A DNA stretch of 64,000 nucleotides from Alnus glutinosa (GCF_958979055.1 NC_084891.1:449001-513000); one strand, 5' to 3'. Counted from the stretch's first letter, positions 23,080-35,225 are shown. The notes: generated from the letters alone by a model not told the origin. A program made the numbers and translations.

Positions 23080-25430
23080 ATCATCCGATCAATCATGGTA
23101 GATCATCCGATCAAGATAGATCAATAGGATCGATAGATCATTCGATAGATCATGGTAGATCATCTAATCAATCATGATAGATCAATAGGATCGATAGATC
23201 ATCCGATCGATCATGGTAGATCATCCAATCGATCATGATAGATCAATAGGATCGATAGATCATCCGATCGATCATGGTAGATCATCCAATCGATCATGAT
23301 AGATCAATAGGATCGATAAATCATTCGATCGATCATGATAGATCATCCGATCAATCATGATAGATCATCCCATCGATCATGATAAATCAATAGGATCGAT
23401 AGATCATCCGATCAATCATAGTAGATCATCCAATCGATCATAATACTTCAATAGGATCAATCGGATGAACCATGATTGATCGGATGATCTATCGATCCTA
23501 TTGATCTATCATGATCTATCGATCCTATTGATTTATCATGATTGATCGGATGATCTATCGATCCTATTGATCTATCATGATCGATTTGATGATCTACCAT
23601 GATTGATTGGATGATCTATCGATCCAATTGATCTATCATGATCGATCGGATGATCTATCGATCATATTGATCTATCATGATCGATTGGATGATCTACCAT
23701 GATCCATAAGATAATCTATCGATCCTATTGATATATTATAATCAATTGGATAATCTACCATGATTGATCGGATGATCTATTGATCTTATTGATCTATCAT
23801 GATCGATCGGATGATCTACCATGATTGATCGGATAATCTATCGATCATATTGATCTATCATGATTGATCGGATGATCTACCATTATTGATCGGATGATCT
23901 ATCGATCCTATTGATCTATCATGATCGATCGGATGATCTACCATGATTGATCGGATGATCTATCGATCCTATTGATCTACACGATCGATCGGATGATCTA
24001 TTGATCTTATTGATCTATCATGATCGGTCGGATGATAGATCGATCGATAGGATGGATAAATCATCCGATCGATCATGATCGATCATTAGGATTAATAGAT
24101 CATTCGATCAATCGTGATTGTATCGATCAATAGTATCGATAGATCATCCCATCGAAAGTGATAGATCAATAGGATCGATAGATTATCCGATCGATCGTGA
24201 TCGATCCATAGGATCGATAAATCATCCGATTGATTGTGATCGATCCATAGGATCGATAGATCATCCGATCGATCGTGATCGAACAATATGATTGATAGAT
24301 CATTCGATCCATCGTGATAGTATCGATCATATCCGATCGATCGTGATAGATCAATAGGATCGATAGATTATCCGATCGATCGTGATCGATCCATAGGATC
24401 GATAAATCATCCGATTGATTGTGATCGATCCATAGGATCGATAGATCATCCGATCGATCGTGATCGAACAATATGATTGATAGATCATTCGATCCATCGT
24501 GATAGTATCGATCATATCCGATCGATCGTGATAGATCAATAGGATCGATAGATTATCCGATCGATCGTGATCGATCCATAGGATCGATAAATCATCCGAT
24601 TGATTGTGATCGATCCATAGGATCGATAGATCATCCGATTGATCGTGATCGAACAATATGATTGATAGATCATTCGATCCATCGTGATAGTATCGATCAT
24701 ATCCGATCGATCGTGATAGATCAATAGGATCGATAGATAATCTGATCGATCGATAGGATTGTTAGACCATTCGATCAATCGTTATAGTATCGATCATATC
24801 CGATCGATCGTGATCGATCAATATGATCGTTAGATCATCCGATCGATCGTTATAGTATTGATCCTATCTGATCGATCGTGATCGATCAATAGGATCGATC
24901 CCATCAATCGTGATCGATCCATAGGATCGATAGATCATCCAATCGATCATGATAGATCCATAGGATCGATAGATCATCCAATCGATCATGATAGATCCAT
25001 AGGATTGATTGATCATCTGATCGATTAATAGGATCGATAGATTATCCGATCAATCATGGTAGATCATCCGATCGATCATGATAGATCAATAAGATCGATA
25101 GATCATCCGATCAATCATGGTAAATCATCCGCTTGATCTTGATAGATCCATAAGATCGATAGATCATCCGATCAATCATGGTAAATCATCCGCTTGATCT
25201 TGATAGATCCATAAGATCGATAGATCATCCGATCGATTATGATAGATCATCCAATCGATCGTGATTTATCGATAGGACCGATAGATCATCCGATCGATCC
25301 TAATCAATAAATATGACCAATAAATCATCCGATCGATCGTGATCGATTAATATGATCGATAGATTATTCGATCGATCTTGATAGACCAATAGGATCGATA
25401 GATCATTTGATCGATCGTGATAGAGGTCGA
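23080..25430. repeat. GATC-rich minisatellite with orientation flips
   Basis: The basic word is about 37 bases built from GATC-containing pieces: 'gatagatcatccgatcgatc' plus 'atgatagatcaataggatc'. From 23,080 to about 23,455 it reads in one direction, from 23,456 to about 24,035 as the complement ('gatcggatgatctatcgatc'), and from about 24,040 to 25,430 in the first direction again. Single-base variants are frequent. The Asp/Arg/Ser-rich minus-strand frames here are translations of the repeat. Confidence 0.9.
24166..24735. repeat. 185-bp higher-order repeat within the GATC minisatellite
   Basis: Three almost identical units start near 24,166, 24,351 and 24,536, each holding several of the short words plus the marker 'gatagtatcgatcatatcc'. 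The high identity of the units, against more divergent short words on either side, points to recent local amplification. Confidence 0.85.
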
Positions 25431-25477
25431 CTGATCAGACTTCACACAATGAAGGTTTGATCGATTAATAGTTCTAG

Positions 25478-27150
25478 AAAACAATTTTTTTTAAAAAAAA
25501 AAAAAAGAAACGAAAAAATAAAAAGAAAAACTAGCTTTCTATTAATCTCTTTTTTTTTTTTTAAGAAAAAAAAAAAAGGAAAAAGAACGATTTTTTTTTT
25601 GTTGATAGAAAAACCAAAAATTAACTTTACTTTTTATTATTTTTAAAAAATTAAAGAAAAAAAAAATTAAGAATGAAAAATATATATTTAAAATAAAAAC
25701 AAACAAAAAAAATGAAAATTTTGAAAACATTAAAAAAAATAAAAAAAAATAAAAGGAAAAAAGTTAGCACATATTATTTTGAAAACATAACAAAAATGGT
25801 AAATATTATTAGCGGCCACATAAGTGGCCGCTAATAATCAACTATTAGCGGCCACAAATAAAGTGGCCGCTAATAATTGATTATTAGCGGCCAAAAAAGC
25901 GGCCGCTAATAGTTTTGGAAAACATTATTTTTTTTTAAAAAAAAAACAAACGAAAAAATAAAAAGAAAAACTTGCTTTCTATTAATCTTTTTTTTTTCTA
26001 AGAAAAAAAAAGGAAAAAGAACGATTTTTTTTTTTTTTGTTGATAGAAAAACCAAAAATTAACTTTACTTTTTATTATTTTAAAAAAATTAAAGAAAAAA
26101 AAAATAAGAATGAAAAAGATATATTTAAAATAAAAACAAACAAAAAAAATGAAAATTTTGAAAACATTAAAAAAAATAAAAAAAAAATAAAAGGAAAAAA
26201 GTTAGCACATATTATTTTGAAAACATAACAAAAATGGTAAATATTATTAGCGGCCACATAAGTGGCCGCTAATAATCAACTATTAGCGGCCACAAATAAA
26301 GTGGCCGCTAATAATTGATTATTAGCGGCCAAAAAAGCGGCCGCTAATAGTTTTGGAAAACAATTTTTTTTTTAAAAAAAAAACAAACGAAAAAATAAAA
26401 AGAAAAACTTGCTTTCTATTAATCTTTTTTTTTTTTCTAAGAAAAAAAAAGGAAAAAGAACGATTTTTTTTTTTGTTGATAGAAAAACCAAAAATTAACT
26501 TTACTTTTTATTATTTTAAAAAAATTAAAGAAAAAAAAATTAAGAATGAAAAATATATATTTAAAATAAAAACAAACAAAAAAAATGAAAATTTTGAAAA
26601 CATTAAAAAAATAAAAAAACGAAAAAAGTTAGCACATATTATTTTGAAAACATAAAAAAAGGCTAAATATTATTAGCGGCCACATAAGTGGCCGCTAATA
26701 ATCAACTATTAGCGGCCACAAATAAAGTGGCCGCTAATAATTGATTATTAGCGGCCAAAAAAGCGGCCGCTAATAGTTTTGGAAAACAATTTTTTTTTTT
26801 TAAAAAAAAAAACAAACGAAAAAATAAAAAGAAAAACTTGCTTTCTATTAATCTTTTTTTTTTTTCTAAGAAAAAAAAAGGAAAAAGAACGATTTTTTTT
26901 TTTGTTGATAGAAAAACCAAAAATTAACTTTACTTTTTATTATTTAAAAAAAATTAAAGAAAAAAAAATTAAGAATGAAAAATATATATTTAAAATAAAA
27001 ACAAACAAAAAAAATGAAAATTTTGAAAACATTAAAAAAATAAAAAAACGAAAAAAGTTAGCACATATTATTTTGAAAACATAAAAAAAGGCTAAATATT
27101 ATTAGCGGCCACATAAGTGGCCGCTAATAATCAACTATTAGCGGCCACTT
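25478..27150. repeat. Tandem units of about 430 bp in the CACTA-like element
   Basis: Four units begin near 25,478, 25,914, 26,352 and 26,778 with 'tttt(g)gaaaaca' and A/T-runs. The last three then pass through 'cttgctttctattaatc', 'gttagcacatattattttg' and a cluster of ATTAGCGGCCAC words. The last two differ by very few bases over 426 positions. The Lys-rich frames are not genes. Confidence 0.85.
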
Positions 27151-27660
27151 TTTTGGCCGCTAATAATCAATTATTAGCGGCCACTTTATTTGTGGCCGCT
27201 AATAGTTGATTATTAGCGGCCACTTATGTGGCCGCTAATAATATTTAGCCTTTTTTTATGTTTTCAAAATAATATGTGCTAACTTTTTTCGTTTTTTTTT
27301 TTTTAATGTTTTCAAAATTTTCATTTTTTTTTGTTTGTTTTTATTTTAAATATATCTTTTTCATTCTTAATTTTTTTTTCTTTAATTTTTTTAAAATAAT
27401 AAAAAGTAAAGTTAATTTTTGGTTTTTCTATCAACAAAAAAAAAAAAAAATCGTTCTTTTTCTTTTTTTTTTTCTTAGAAAAAAAAAGATTAATAGAAAG
27501 CAAGTTTTTCTTTTTATTTTTTCGTTTGTTTTTTTTTTTTTTTAAAAAAAATTGTTTTCCAAAACTATTAGCGGCCGCTTTTTTGGCCGCTAATAATCAA
27601 TTATTAGCGGCCACTTTATTTGTGGCCGCTAATAGTTGATTATTAGCGGCCACTTATGTG
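26650..27660. repeat. Large inverted repeat (palindrome) centred near 27,160
   Basis: The last tandem unit is followed by its own complement: 'gctaaatattattagcggcc' on the left mirrors 'ggccgctaataatatttagc' on the right, then 'ttatgttttcaaaataatatg' mirrors the left-hand word. Arms are about 450-500 bases with a very short centre, so the strand can fold into a long hairpin. Confidence 0.85.
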
Positions 27661-27949
27661 GCCGCTAATAGTTTTATTATTAGCGGCGACATTAGTCGCC
27701 GCTAATAGTTTCCCGGAATTTTCCACACCTCCCCGCCAAGTTATTAGCGGCCATTTTTAGCGGCCACAATTAGGTGGCCGCTAATAGTTTACAAATAACG
27801 GCGACTATTAGCGGCCAATTGTTTTTGGCCGCTAATAGTGTATTATTAGCGGCCACTTTTAAAAGTGGCCGCTAATAACATGATCATTAGCGGCCACTAT
27901 GCGTTGGCCGCTAATAATGTGGCCGCTAATGATCAAATTTCTTGTAGTG

Positions 27950-28530
27950 AGATCCTGTGACACGTCATAGCCCATGCCATACGAGAAATATTGCTACATT
28001 TTCTAATTTTTTTTTTCCTCCAAAATTTAATTTGGTTTTCAAATGATGTGTCACAATTATATTCCATATGATTTCTTATTTTAAAAAATGTGGCACCATC
28101 TCACAAGATTGTGACACATCAATTGAAGAATAAATTTTAAAAGAAAAATTTGAAACTCTAGCATTAATTTTTCTGCCAAATAGGCATATATAGCGAATGA
28201 TTTTAATGAAAAGCCGTTTCACCCAAACGACATGGTACTGTAACGTAGTCACTAATTTGGAGTCTTACTATTTCCTATAGTATTAAACAAAATTTCCAAC
28301 CCTTCATATATATATATATATATATAAATCTTTTGAGTAAATTTGAAAGTGATCAATGCATGGGTTGGCATCGAAATGCTACGTATGTCTCATTCAATAT
28401 TAAGAATAAGGTTATTAAGTTTTGCCCACGTTTAAAATTTATCCCTCGATCACTTTATCATCAAAAGTTAAATATTATATATATGAGTAAATTTGAAAGT
28501 GATGGGTGGGAAAATGCTTCTTAATTAACT
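27950..28530 (+). promoter_or_regulatory. Orphan EG45 promoter block 5
   Basis: Duplicate of block 3 (7,441-8,060) and continuous with the gene D unit once the CACTA-like element is removed. Carries 'gacacgtcatagcccatgcc', 'gattttaatgaaaagccg', 'ggagtcttactatttcc'. No coding exon follows. Confidence 0.6.
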
Positions 28531-29362
28531 TTAAAGGTTATAGGAAAGAGATATGCTTTCCTGCCAACTAAAAACACAACTTTTCACCTAGTCAATGTGA
28601 CAGGGAATCATTGAGTTTCAGCCTTTAGGTTATTTTTTTTAAAAAAAAGATATGAATTCCAGCTACGGAGGTTATTTGGTGAAAAATTATATTTTTAGTT
28701 TGCAGAAAATCATATCTATGTAAGAAATTTACTTAAATGTTTATATATCATGAATCAATGTGTATTTTGATTGTTAGTGGGTTTAATAGTTCTAAAAAGG
28801 CAAAAACTATATTTAGCACTTAAGCTTTTATCTGATTTGAATTTAGTTTTTTAGTTTTTAATTTCAAGAATTATAAGATCATTATGTTTTGTCCAATTCT
28901 GAAATTGGTCCCTTGGTCACTTTACCATCAAAGTTTATGAGTTATCATATGCCATGGGATGTCTCATTTAACACGTCAACGTCCATATATATATCAATAC
29001 CACGTCGGCAAGTGTCATGTCATCCGGGGGGGTTAATTAAGCTGGTTTCTTTTTGTATTATTTTGAGTTGTATGGATCGAGTGGGTGTGTTGTGCAGCTT
29101 CTACTTTGTAAGCTGCTGGTTTGTAGCTGTTGTTGGAGTGGCTATGGTGGAGCGTTTGTAAAATGTTTTCTCTTTACTAAAGTCTGATTCTTCGCGGGGG
29201 GGGAGAGGGGGGCAAAAAAAAAAGTCTTGGATCTGGATGCATGCAAGCTAATTAGCCCATGTCATTGATGTCAATATAAAGGATTCAAGCTCGATAAAAG
29301 AAAATGTGGTCCAAGAGTTTAACACTTTTTTTTTTTTTTTTTTTTTTTTGGAGCATAGGATC

Positions 29363-29412
<50 letters not shown>

Positions 29413-29560
29413 ATAGCTTTTCTTGGGTTCTACTTTAGGTGAGAGAGAAGTAACAATTAGAAAAAGAGACTTGATATGAAAGGGTTGAGCTTCGAAGGGT
29501 ACGGTCCAGCTTATCTCCGGTACCCTCATCTATCTCTCTCTCTCTCTCTAAACACCCAAA
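28531..29560. other. Intergenic block shared with 8,061-9,120
   Basis: No gene. Same content as its duplicate, but the A/T homopolymers have grown: T about 23 long at 29,327-29,349 followed by an A-run of more than 40 at 29,367-29,409, which can pair as a hairpin. G-rich run at 29,196-29,212. Confidence 0.5.
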
Positions 29561-30115
29561 CTAGTCATTAACGGAAAAATTATTCTCGAGAATACGCGAC
29601 ATGAGGTACATCTAGATTGAGTTTCGAGAATGTAGGCATCCCGAGATCGAGAGTCGATTCATCCGGCCAAGGTTCGAGACAAGCAAGTTTCGAGAATTCA
29701 AATATCAGCCGCACCCCAAGAAATCCGGATTAGAAGTCACAATTCAGGTCCAATTAGGACTCTTCGAAGTATCTGGTCAACAGTCCTACTCCAAGTTGAG
29801 TTGAGATAGGACTCCCGATCCAAGTCTAATCCCTGAAAATCTGGGATTAGAATTATACTACAAAACAAATTGGGAAAGAATCACAATCCAGGTTTACTAA
29901 GAAATTAATGCAATTCCAAATCAAACTCTGACGGCGCTCATATGTCAACACAGATTGAATATTTTATGCATTTAACATTCTTTTTTCTCAGAGTCTGACT
30001 TAGGCATCGGTGTGAGATCCCCGGAAGGGTCTCTTGATTTAGTTGTTTTACAGTATTCGTGAGAGCACGAAAAATATCGAAGAACGTGCTGTTCAAACCG
30101 TACCAAAAACTTTCT
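29561..30115 (+). mobile_element. Fossil LTR fragment with R-U5-like end
   Basis: Contains 'gacatgaggtacatctag', 'gattagaattatactac', 'gaatattttatgcattta', and then the hallmark 'ctgacttaggcatcgg', common in the R-U5 part of plant LTR retrotransposons. It ends near 'gaagaacgtgctgttc'. A related piece is at 39,116-39,505. There is no partner LTR nearby, so it is either a solo LTR or a truncated one. Broken and old. Confidence 0.5.
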
Positions 30116-30180
30116 AAAAAAAATAATAGTTAATTAAATGGGACAAAGCATGGAAGCTTACTTTAAAGTATATAATACTC

Positions 30181-30266
30181 TGAGGCCCAGCCCAACTGGT
30201 CGGATTCTGGTTGCATTTGATGGCCTGCCCGTTACCATTTATTTAGATAAAAAAAAAAAAAAAAAA
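30181..30266 (+). mobile_element. Short poly(A) retroposon (86 bp) with 15-bp target duplication
   Basis: AAGTATATAATACTC occurs at 30166-30180 and again at 30267-30281. Between them lie about 70 bases ('tgaggcccagcccaactgg' ... 'accatttatttagat') and an A-run. This is a target-primed insertion of a severely 5'-truncated LINE 3' end or a short SINE. No box A or B motif is seen, so LINE truncation is more likely. Confidence 0.75.
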
Positions 30267-30419
30267 AAGTATATAATACTCGTATTTCACTTTCTGCTAC
30301 GTACTGTATTTATTGCAATCTTAGCTTGATTTGCACGTTGAAAACTGTACTTGCTAGTTGCTTGTGTTTCGTAATGCAATTGTTCTTTTGATCTTAATTT
30401 CTCTTCCGTCAATAACTAT

Positions 30420-31127
30420 AGCAGGAGTCATTAATTTTTCCTCTTAATAGTACTATTAGTAGGAGTAGTATTGTTGTCTTTAATTCTCTTCAGTTGTCTA
30501 GTACATGTTTAGTCCTTAGTCTAAGTTCAAGTCTTCCTTTCTCTATGTAGAACAAGTAGTTTATAAATATGGGGATAGTGTAAGGAACGAATTATAAAGA
30601 ATTAATTATTAAGTATTGTCTTGTGTTTCATACTCAAAAGAAGTTCATTACATCTAATATTTTTAGCATATTTCTATTTTTCGTTGTGGGTACGTATCAT
30701 CAGTTGGTAGGTTATATAACGTGATTGATTATCAATGGAATATTTTATTATAGTTCTAAACAACTCATATATGAGATTTCTTTTTTTGAGGTGTGACTCA
30801 TCTTCCCTTCGGTGGTGAGAGTTTACCAAACTTTATTGTTGGCCAGTAAAACTCTGTTCAACATAAAATGTATCCATCTTTTCTTTTGTTCTTCTTTTAT
30901 CATGCATCAAAGAGGATGCAGTTCTCTTGGGTTGATAGGACGAGATAAATTTAATAATTTAATCAACACTTTAACTCTTCTTTTCACGTGTGGACTCAAA
31001 CTATCTTTTAATAGGTGAGGCCCAACACGTAGAATATTAAATCGATCACCGATTATCTCAAAAACTTAAGGAGATAAGAAGAGTTAAATTTAATTATCTA
31101 ATCGATACTTTAACATATATAGCAAAA
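30420..31127. repeat. Duplicated EG45-upstream block (pairs with 3,290-4,030 and 45,160-45,720)
   Basis: Shared words are 'tctagtacatgtttagtcc', 'gaattaattattaagtattg', 'gtgactcatcttcccttcgg', 'aggacgagataaatttaat'. No gene. It leads by homology into the MGTNI-type promoter block at 32,450 once the insertion at 31,128 is removed. Confidence 0.65.
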
Positions 31128-32058
31128 GAGAGCCCATTTGATAAGGATGGGCTGTAAAACTCTACTTTTGCAGTCTCTAATAAAATATTGACACATCATT
31201 TAAACATACTCTTAATATTAGACATGAAAACACCAAATTTTATACCAAAAAACAAAACAATAGAGAAAAGAGCATTTTTTTTTAGTTTTCTCCTTAATTG
31301 GCAGAGACCCCACCGGATCTGCCAAAAAAACCCACCGGCCACCTGCTTAGCCAAACACAGCTGCCGAAATCCACTGCAAAGTCCCCAACATTTATCGCAG
31401 CCTAGAACAAAGAAATTGCCCTTTTTGGATTCTTGTCTATCAACTGCATGTAATTGAAGAAACAAATATTTAGAAACACATACAACAAAAAGAGAATGGA
31501 AGATAATGATAGCTCCAGATGGGCAATCTTGAAATAAGGGCCGGGGATGATGCTTAGCTCTTCGGTGAATAGGCACGCTAATCTATTTAGATCAGCTGGC
31601 ATGGAAGCTTAATATGAACTATTCTTTTTATACCTAGCTACTTCTAGCCGGATCTATCCAAATTTGATGAAAATCATGTGTGATCTCTACAAACTGTAAA
31701 TGATTTTTTTCACGAGCATTTGAAGATAAACTTCCATTACAAGATCCAAATAGAGTTTCTTTTAACATCAAGAGGGAATGGATATTAAGAAGAAAGTTGG
31801 ATCCAAACCCCTAAATGGAAAAGGAAAAGGAAAAGTACTCATACCAGTTACAAAAAAATCTAAAAGAGGGCAAGCTAAAAAATCCAATCCGGTAGCTTCG
31901 GTTCAATGGGGTTTAAGGTGTTGAATGAACAAGACAAACGAAAAGGATTTGGTGTTTTCATACGTATTGTATTTTGTGTTTTTTGTTGATTTGTCAACCT
32001 TTAAGTGGACATTGTACAATAGAAGCTTTACGGTACATCCTAATAAAAGAGATTCTCA
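31128..32058. mobile_element. 931-bp insertion with 8-bp target duplication
   Basis: TAGCAAAA flanks both sides (31120-31127 and 32059-32066), and related copies near 4,025 and 45,720 lack the insert. The 8-bp duplication would suit a hAT-type element, but the ends (GAGAGCCC..., ...GATTCTCA) do not form convincing terminal inverted repeats. Inside, a small + frame at about 31,790 starts MDIKKKVGSKPLNGKGKGK and is lysine-rich. A GC-richer patch with antisense frames near 31,300-31,600 may be captured host sequence. Function unknown. Confidence 0.55.
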
Positions 32059-32066
32059 TAGCAAAA

Positions 32067-32781
32067 TATACTCTATCCTGTGAGTAGCTTTGCGTATTCA
32101 ACATTCGCAGAGGGAAAGGGATGCCACGTCATACTATAATGGCTCCTATTTTTAACCTAATGTATGCTACCTTCCATTGCAAAATACACAATATGGATGC
32201 GACGAAGTTCCATAATCTGATTTGAAGACATATATAATTGCACTTTAATTAGTCTCTTTGTTTTTGGTTAGACGCCTAATCATATTCAAACATTAAAAAA
32301 AAAAAGAAAAAGTAATGGCTTCTTAACTCTCAACAATTGCAGAAAAACATGACCCCATGTTAAATTATTACTTTTCTTTTGTGTGTATCATGCTATGTTA
32401 TTATTTTTATTAGTATTATTATTAATTTTTTTTTTTTTTAGCATCTTCTCTTTCCCTTCTAAAAGGGCCAAAATTCACTCATCAAATAGTTAATTATTTT
32501 GAATATTTTCGAATAAAACAAAGTACATAACGTATGTGACATGTCATTGCCCATGCCAAATAGCTAGGCTTGGTGAATGACTTTAACCAAAAGCCGCTTC
32601 ACCTGAAAGCCATCGTATTGCACAAAATCCCAAATTTTGTGGGTTGAGATATTGTTAATATAATATTCTTCAATAATAATAAATGAAATTTAAAATTATG
32701 ATAGTATTTATCTTGAAAATGGTCCAATAATGACGTTTAACTAAGGAAGTATAATATAACGTGATAGTATTAATTAGATAA
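32067..32781 (+). promoter_or_regulatory. Orphan EG45 promoter block 6 (MGTNI type)
   Basis: Continues the duplicated upstream block: 'gccaaattcactcatcaaat'-like words, 'gacatgtcattgcccatgcc', 'gactttaaccaaaagccg', 'cttgaaaatggtccaataat', 'gatagtattaattagataa'. It is cut at 32,782 by a MITE fragment, before any TATA box or exon. Confidence 0.6.
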
Positions 32782-33005
32782 GAGATAATTGCACCGTTGG
32801 CCCTTGGGCTTGGTCATAATTATTTTTGACTCCCTATAGTTCAAAAAAGTTCATGAGAAATCCTCATAGTAAACAATAATTACAAATCAATCCCTCAACA
32901 CATTTTCCATTCAAAAGTTAACAGATTCCGTTAGTCAGCCACGTTACACTCAATAGGAAGCCGACACGTGTCCATTAATTACAATAAAACAAATATAAAA
33001 TCTAA
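32782..33005. mobile_element. Half of a Mutator-like MITE
   Basis: Starts GATAATTGCACCGTTGGCCC and continues 'cataattatttttgactcc', 'ttaacagattccgttag', 'gccgacacgtgtcc'. This is the same family as the element at 14719-15357, but only the left half is present. No right end or target duplication is seen. Confidence 0.6.
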
Positions 33006-33250
33006 TAAACCCATTAGCATGCACAAACCCATGAGGGTTGCCAGCGGGACGCTGAGTGCATGCTAAGAGAGGGTAATTGTGACGTCCCTCATCACTTGGG
33101 TATGAGAATAAAGATATGCTTATATGTATATTTGCACCCTTCTTGACACAATGCGTTTTAAAGTTGTGATGGTCATGAACTTATCAGAACTATATATGCA
33201 GTTAAGCGTATTTCTGCGAGAGTAGTACTAGGATGATATGTTGTATATTG
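33006..33250. mobile_element. Fossil LTR-like fragment, duplicate of 18,160-18,470
   Basis: Carries 'cccatgagggttgccagcgg', 'gtgacgtccctcatc', 'aagcgtatttctgcgagag'. Broken and non-coding; family unassigned. Confidence 0.35.
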
Positions 33251-33339
33251 GTATGTTGTAGTCAATAAAATTTGTTCGATGCAAGTCAGGAGGGATTTGC
33301 TCTCTCTCGATCGACCCCCTTGCTCCGCCGTTGTATATT

Positions 33340-33580
33340 GGCTATGTTGTAGGTAGCCCATGCACACCGAAGGGACATGGTCAATGACCTTAAAAAGAAA
33401 TTGCTTCAACGAGAAGCCATTCTTATATATACCAAAGGTCTCTTATTGAGGAAGTATAGCATAACATGCATGATGCTTTTGGATACCCCTTGGTATAAAA
33501 ATAGGGCTATAAACCAATAATTGGATGAGTGTTTATATATTATATATGGTCATTACATGTTAATATGTCTCTATAAAATG
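33340..33580 (+). promoter_or_regulatory. Promoter of gene E: inverted repeat and TATA box
   Basis: The TATA box 'ctataaaatg' is at 33571-33580, 107 bases before the start codon. The inverted repeat arms lie at about 33418-33438 (with two extra AT bases) and 33486-33506. Compared with A and D, about 70 bases between the 'gagaagccat' block and the left arm are missing, so the upstream element sits closer to the TATA box here. Confidence 0.65.
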
Positions 33581-33677
33581 GAGTAAACCTTTTGCTTTGC
33601 ACCACGAAGGAGTTTGATCATTATAGCTAGCTATATATATTTATCCTTAATTAAGCATTTCTAAGGGAAAAAAAAGA

Positions 33678-33814
33678 ATGGGAATAAATGCTCCAGTTCT
33701 GCTTACCTTTGTCACCATCATATGTTTTGCTTCAACTTCATATACTTTCCAAGGGACTGCCAGCTTCTACAAGCCTCCTTACGTTCGTGAGCACATATAA
33801 CTATGAATTGTGTA

Positions 33815-33845
<31 letters not shown>

Positions 33846-34051
33846 TTCTCTACAGGGTTAAATAGTTGTAAAAAGATTTGTAAATAGCTTTCTGGAAAAT
33901 TTAGGTATACGGTTTTTTCACGTAAAAAGTGAGAACAAATTCAGTTTGTAAAAGTCAAAATGTTTAGCTCTGTCTACAATGTTGCTTTACTTAATATTTT
34001 TTCCAAAAAAAAAAAGGAGAATTATAACAGAAAGAGGAACAATAATTTTTT

Positions 34052-34082
<31 letters not shown>

Positions 34083-34894
34083 GGTGGAGCTTCTGTATAT
34101 GTATGTGTCATAAACTCCCTCCCTCTCTCAGGAGTTTATCAAATTATTTCATATATTCACGATGATCAAGGATCAATATCAAATGAGACTTGATAAAGGA
34201 AGGGTACTCTATCAAGCTTGAAGGAATATGGAAATACTTTTTTCTTTGGCCAAGACCTTGTTAAATTACATACCAATTGTCTCGAAAGTTTAAATTTATA
34301 GAAAATTGTAGTGACTTTAATCATTCATTTAATACTCTAACGTACCCTCGATCTCCTCATGTCATGTGTGAGGATGTTGAAAGGAGACTAACACGTTTGT
34401 TCAAATATTATGTTAAATTACCATTTATTCTAAAAGTTTTAATTGATAAAAAAAATGAAAATAAATTTAACAATTTACTTTAATCATCTAATATAACCTA
34501 AAGTGTGTATCTTAACCAGCTACTAGCTAAAACTGAGTCCTAACTGATCCTAATTATACAAAAACTAAAACCCGGAAGTAATTTCAATCTCTTTAATTTG
34601 CCAGCCTCTGCATGTAATGGATATAGAGATGATGGCATTTTTATAGCCGGAGCAAGTGATGCGCTATGGAACAATGGGGCAGCATGTGGGAAAGATTACT
34701 TGGTGCACTGTACTGGTGCTACAAACCAAGCACCACAACCTTGTAAATCCAAAGCTGTTAGGGTCAGAATTGTCGATTATTGTCCAAAAGGATGCTCCGG
34801 AACCATTAATCTTTCAGAAGATGCTTTCTCCATGATTGCTAATCTCAGTGCTGGAGTAATTAAGGTTGACTATGCAGAGTACTACAAAAAGTAA
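33678..34894 (+). CDS. EG45-like domain protein, gene E
   Basis: Exon 1 is 33678-33786 (donor gtgagc) and exon 2 is 34605-34894 (acceptor ttgccag), giving 132 residues. The start MGINAPVLLTFVTIICFAST is a signal peptide, and the mature end begins FQGTASFYKPPYV. Exon 2 differs from gene A at only two residues that I can see (N for K before NGAACGK, and K for R before the last residue). The six cysteines, CPKGCSG motif and both N-x-S sites are kept. An alternative third exon from 35000 would end K-W-E-N-stop. The intron contains a T-run followed by about 22 G (34,040-34,084), likely unstable. Apparently intact and secreted. Confidence 0.9.
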
Positions 34895-35225
34895 GTTATG
34901 CTAAAATTAATTAACATTCTCATACATAACGTGCATTGAAGATATATATTAATGTAGACATGCAACGTTATTCACTGTCTAGTTATATATGTTTTACAGG
35001 TGGGAGAATTAAGAAGGTCTAGTGAGGGCAAGTTATGACATGATACTGAAATCACATGGCTCGTTTTCTAGGCCTTTGAGCCAAAGATGCTTCGGCTAAT
35101 TTTCAGCATTTCTTTCTTTCTTTTCTGTGTTCTACAACTTCTACTGGTTGGAATGTTGGACTTCCTATATATATATATATATATGTTACGCACTCTTTTG
35201 CTTTTAAAAGCTTTCTAAATAATTA
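34895..35225 (+). other. Downstream region of gene E
   Basis: Homologous to the 3' regions of the other intact copies, including the acceptor 'gttttacag' before 35000. It ends at the 9-bp target site of the Mutator-like element. Confidence 0.5.

Noticed and set aside
24092-24778. Long minus-strand frames rich in Asp, Arg and Ser with regular repeats
   Set aside because: They are translations of the GATC minisatellite and its 185-bp unit; the frame changes register with the repeat and no start or splice context is present.
23080-25430. CRISPR-like array of short repeats
   Set aside because: There are no unique spacers between constant repeats; the whole stretch is one drifting minisatellite in plant DNA.
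26353-27084. Two Lys/Phe-rich frames of about 100 codons
   Set aside because: They are A/T-run readings of the 430-bp tandem units.
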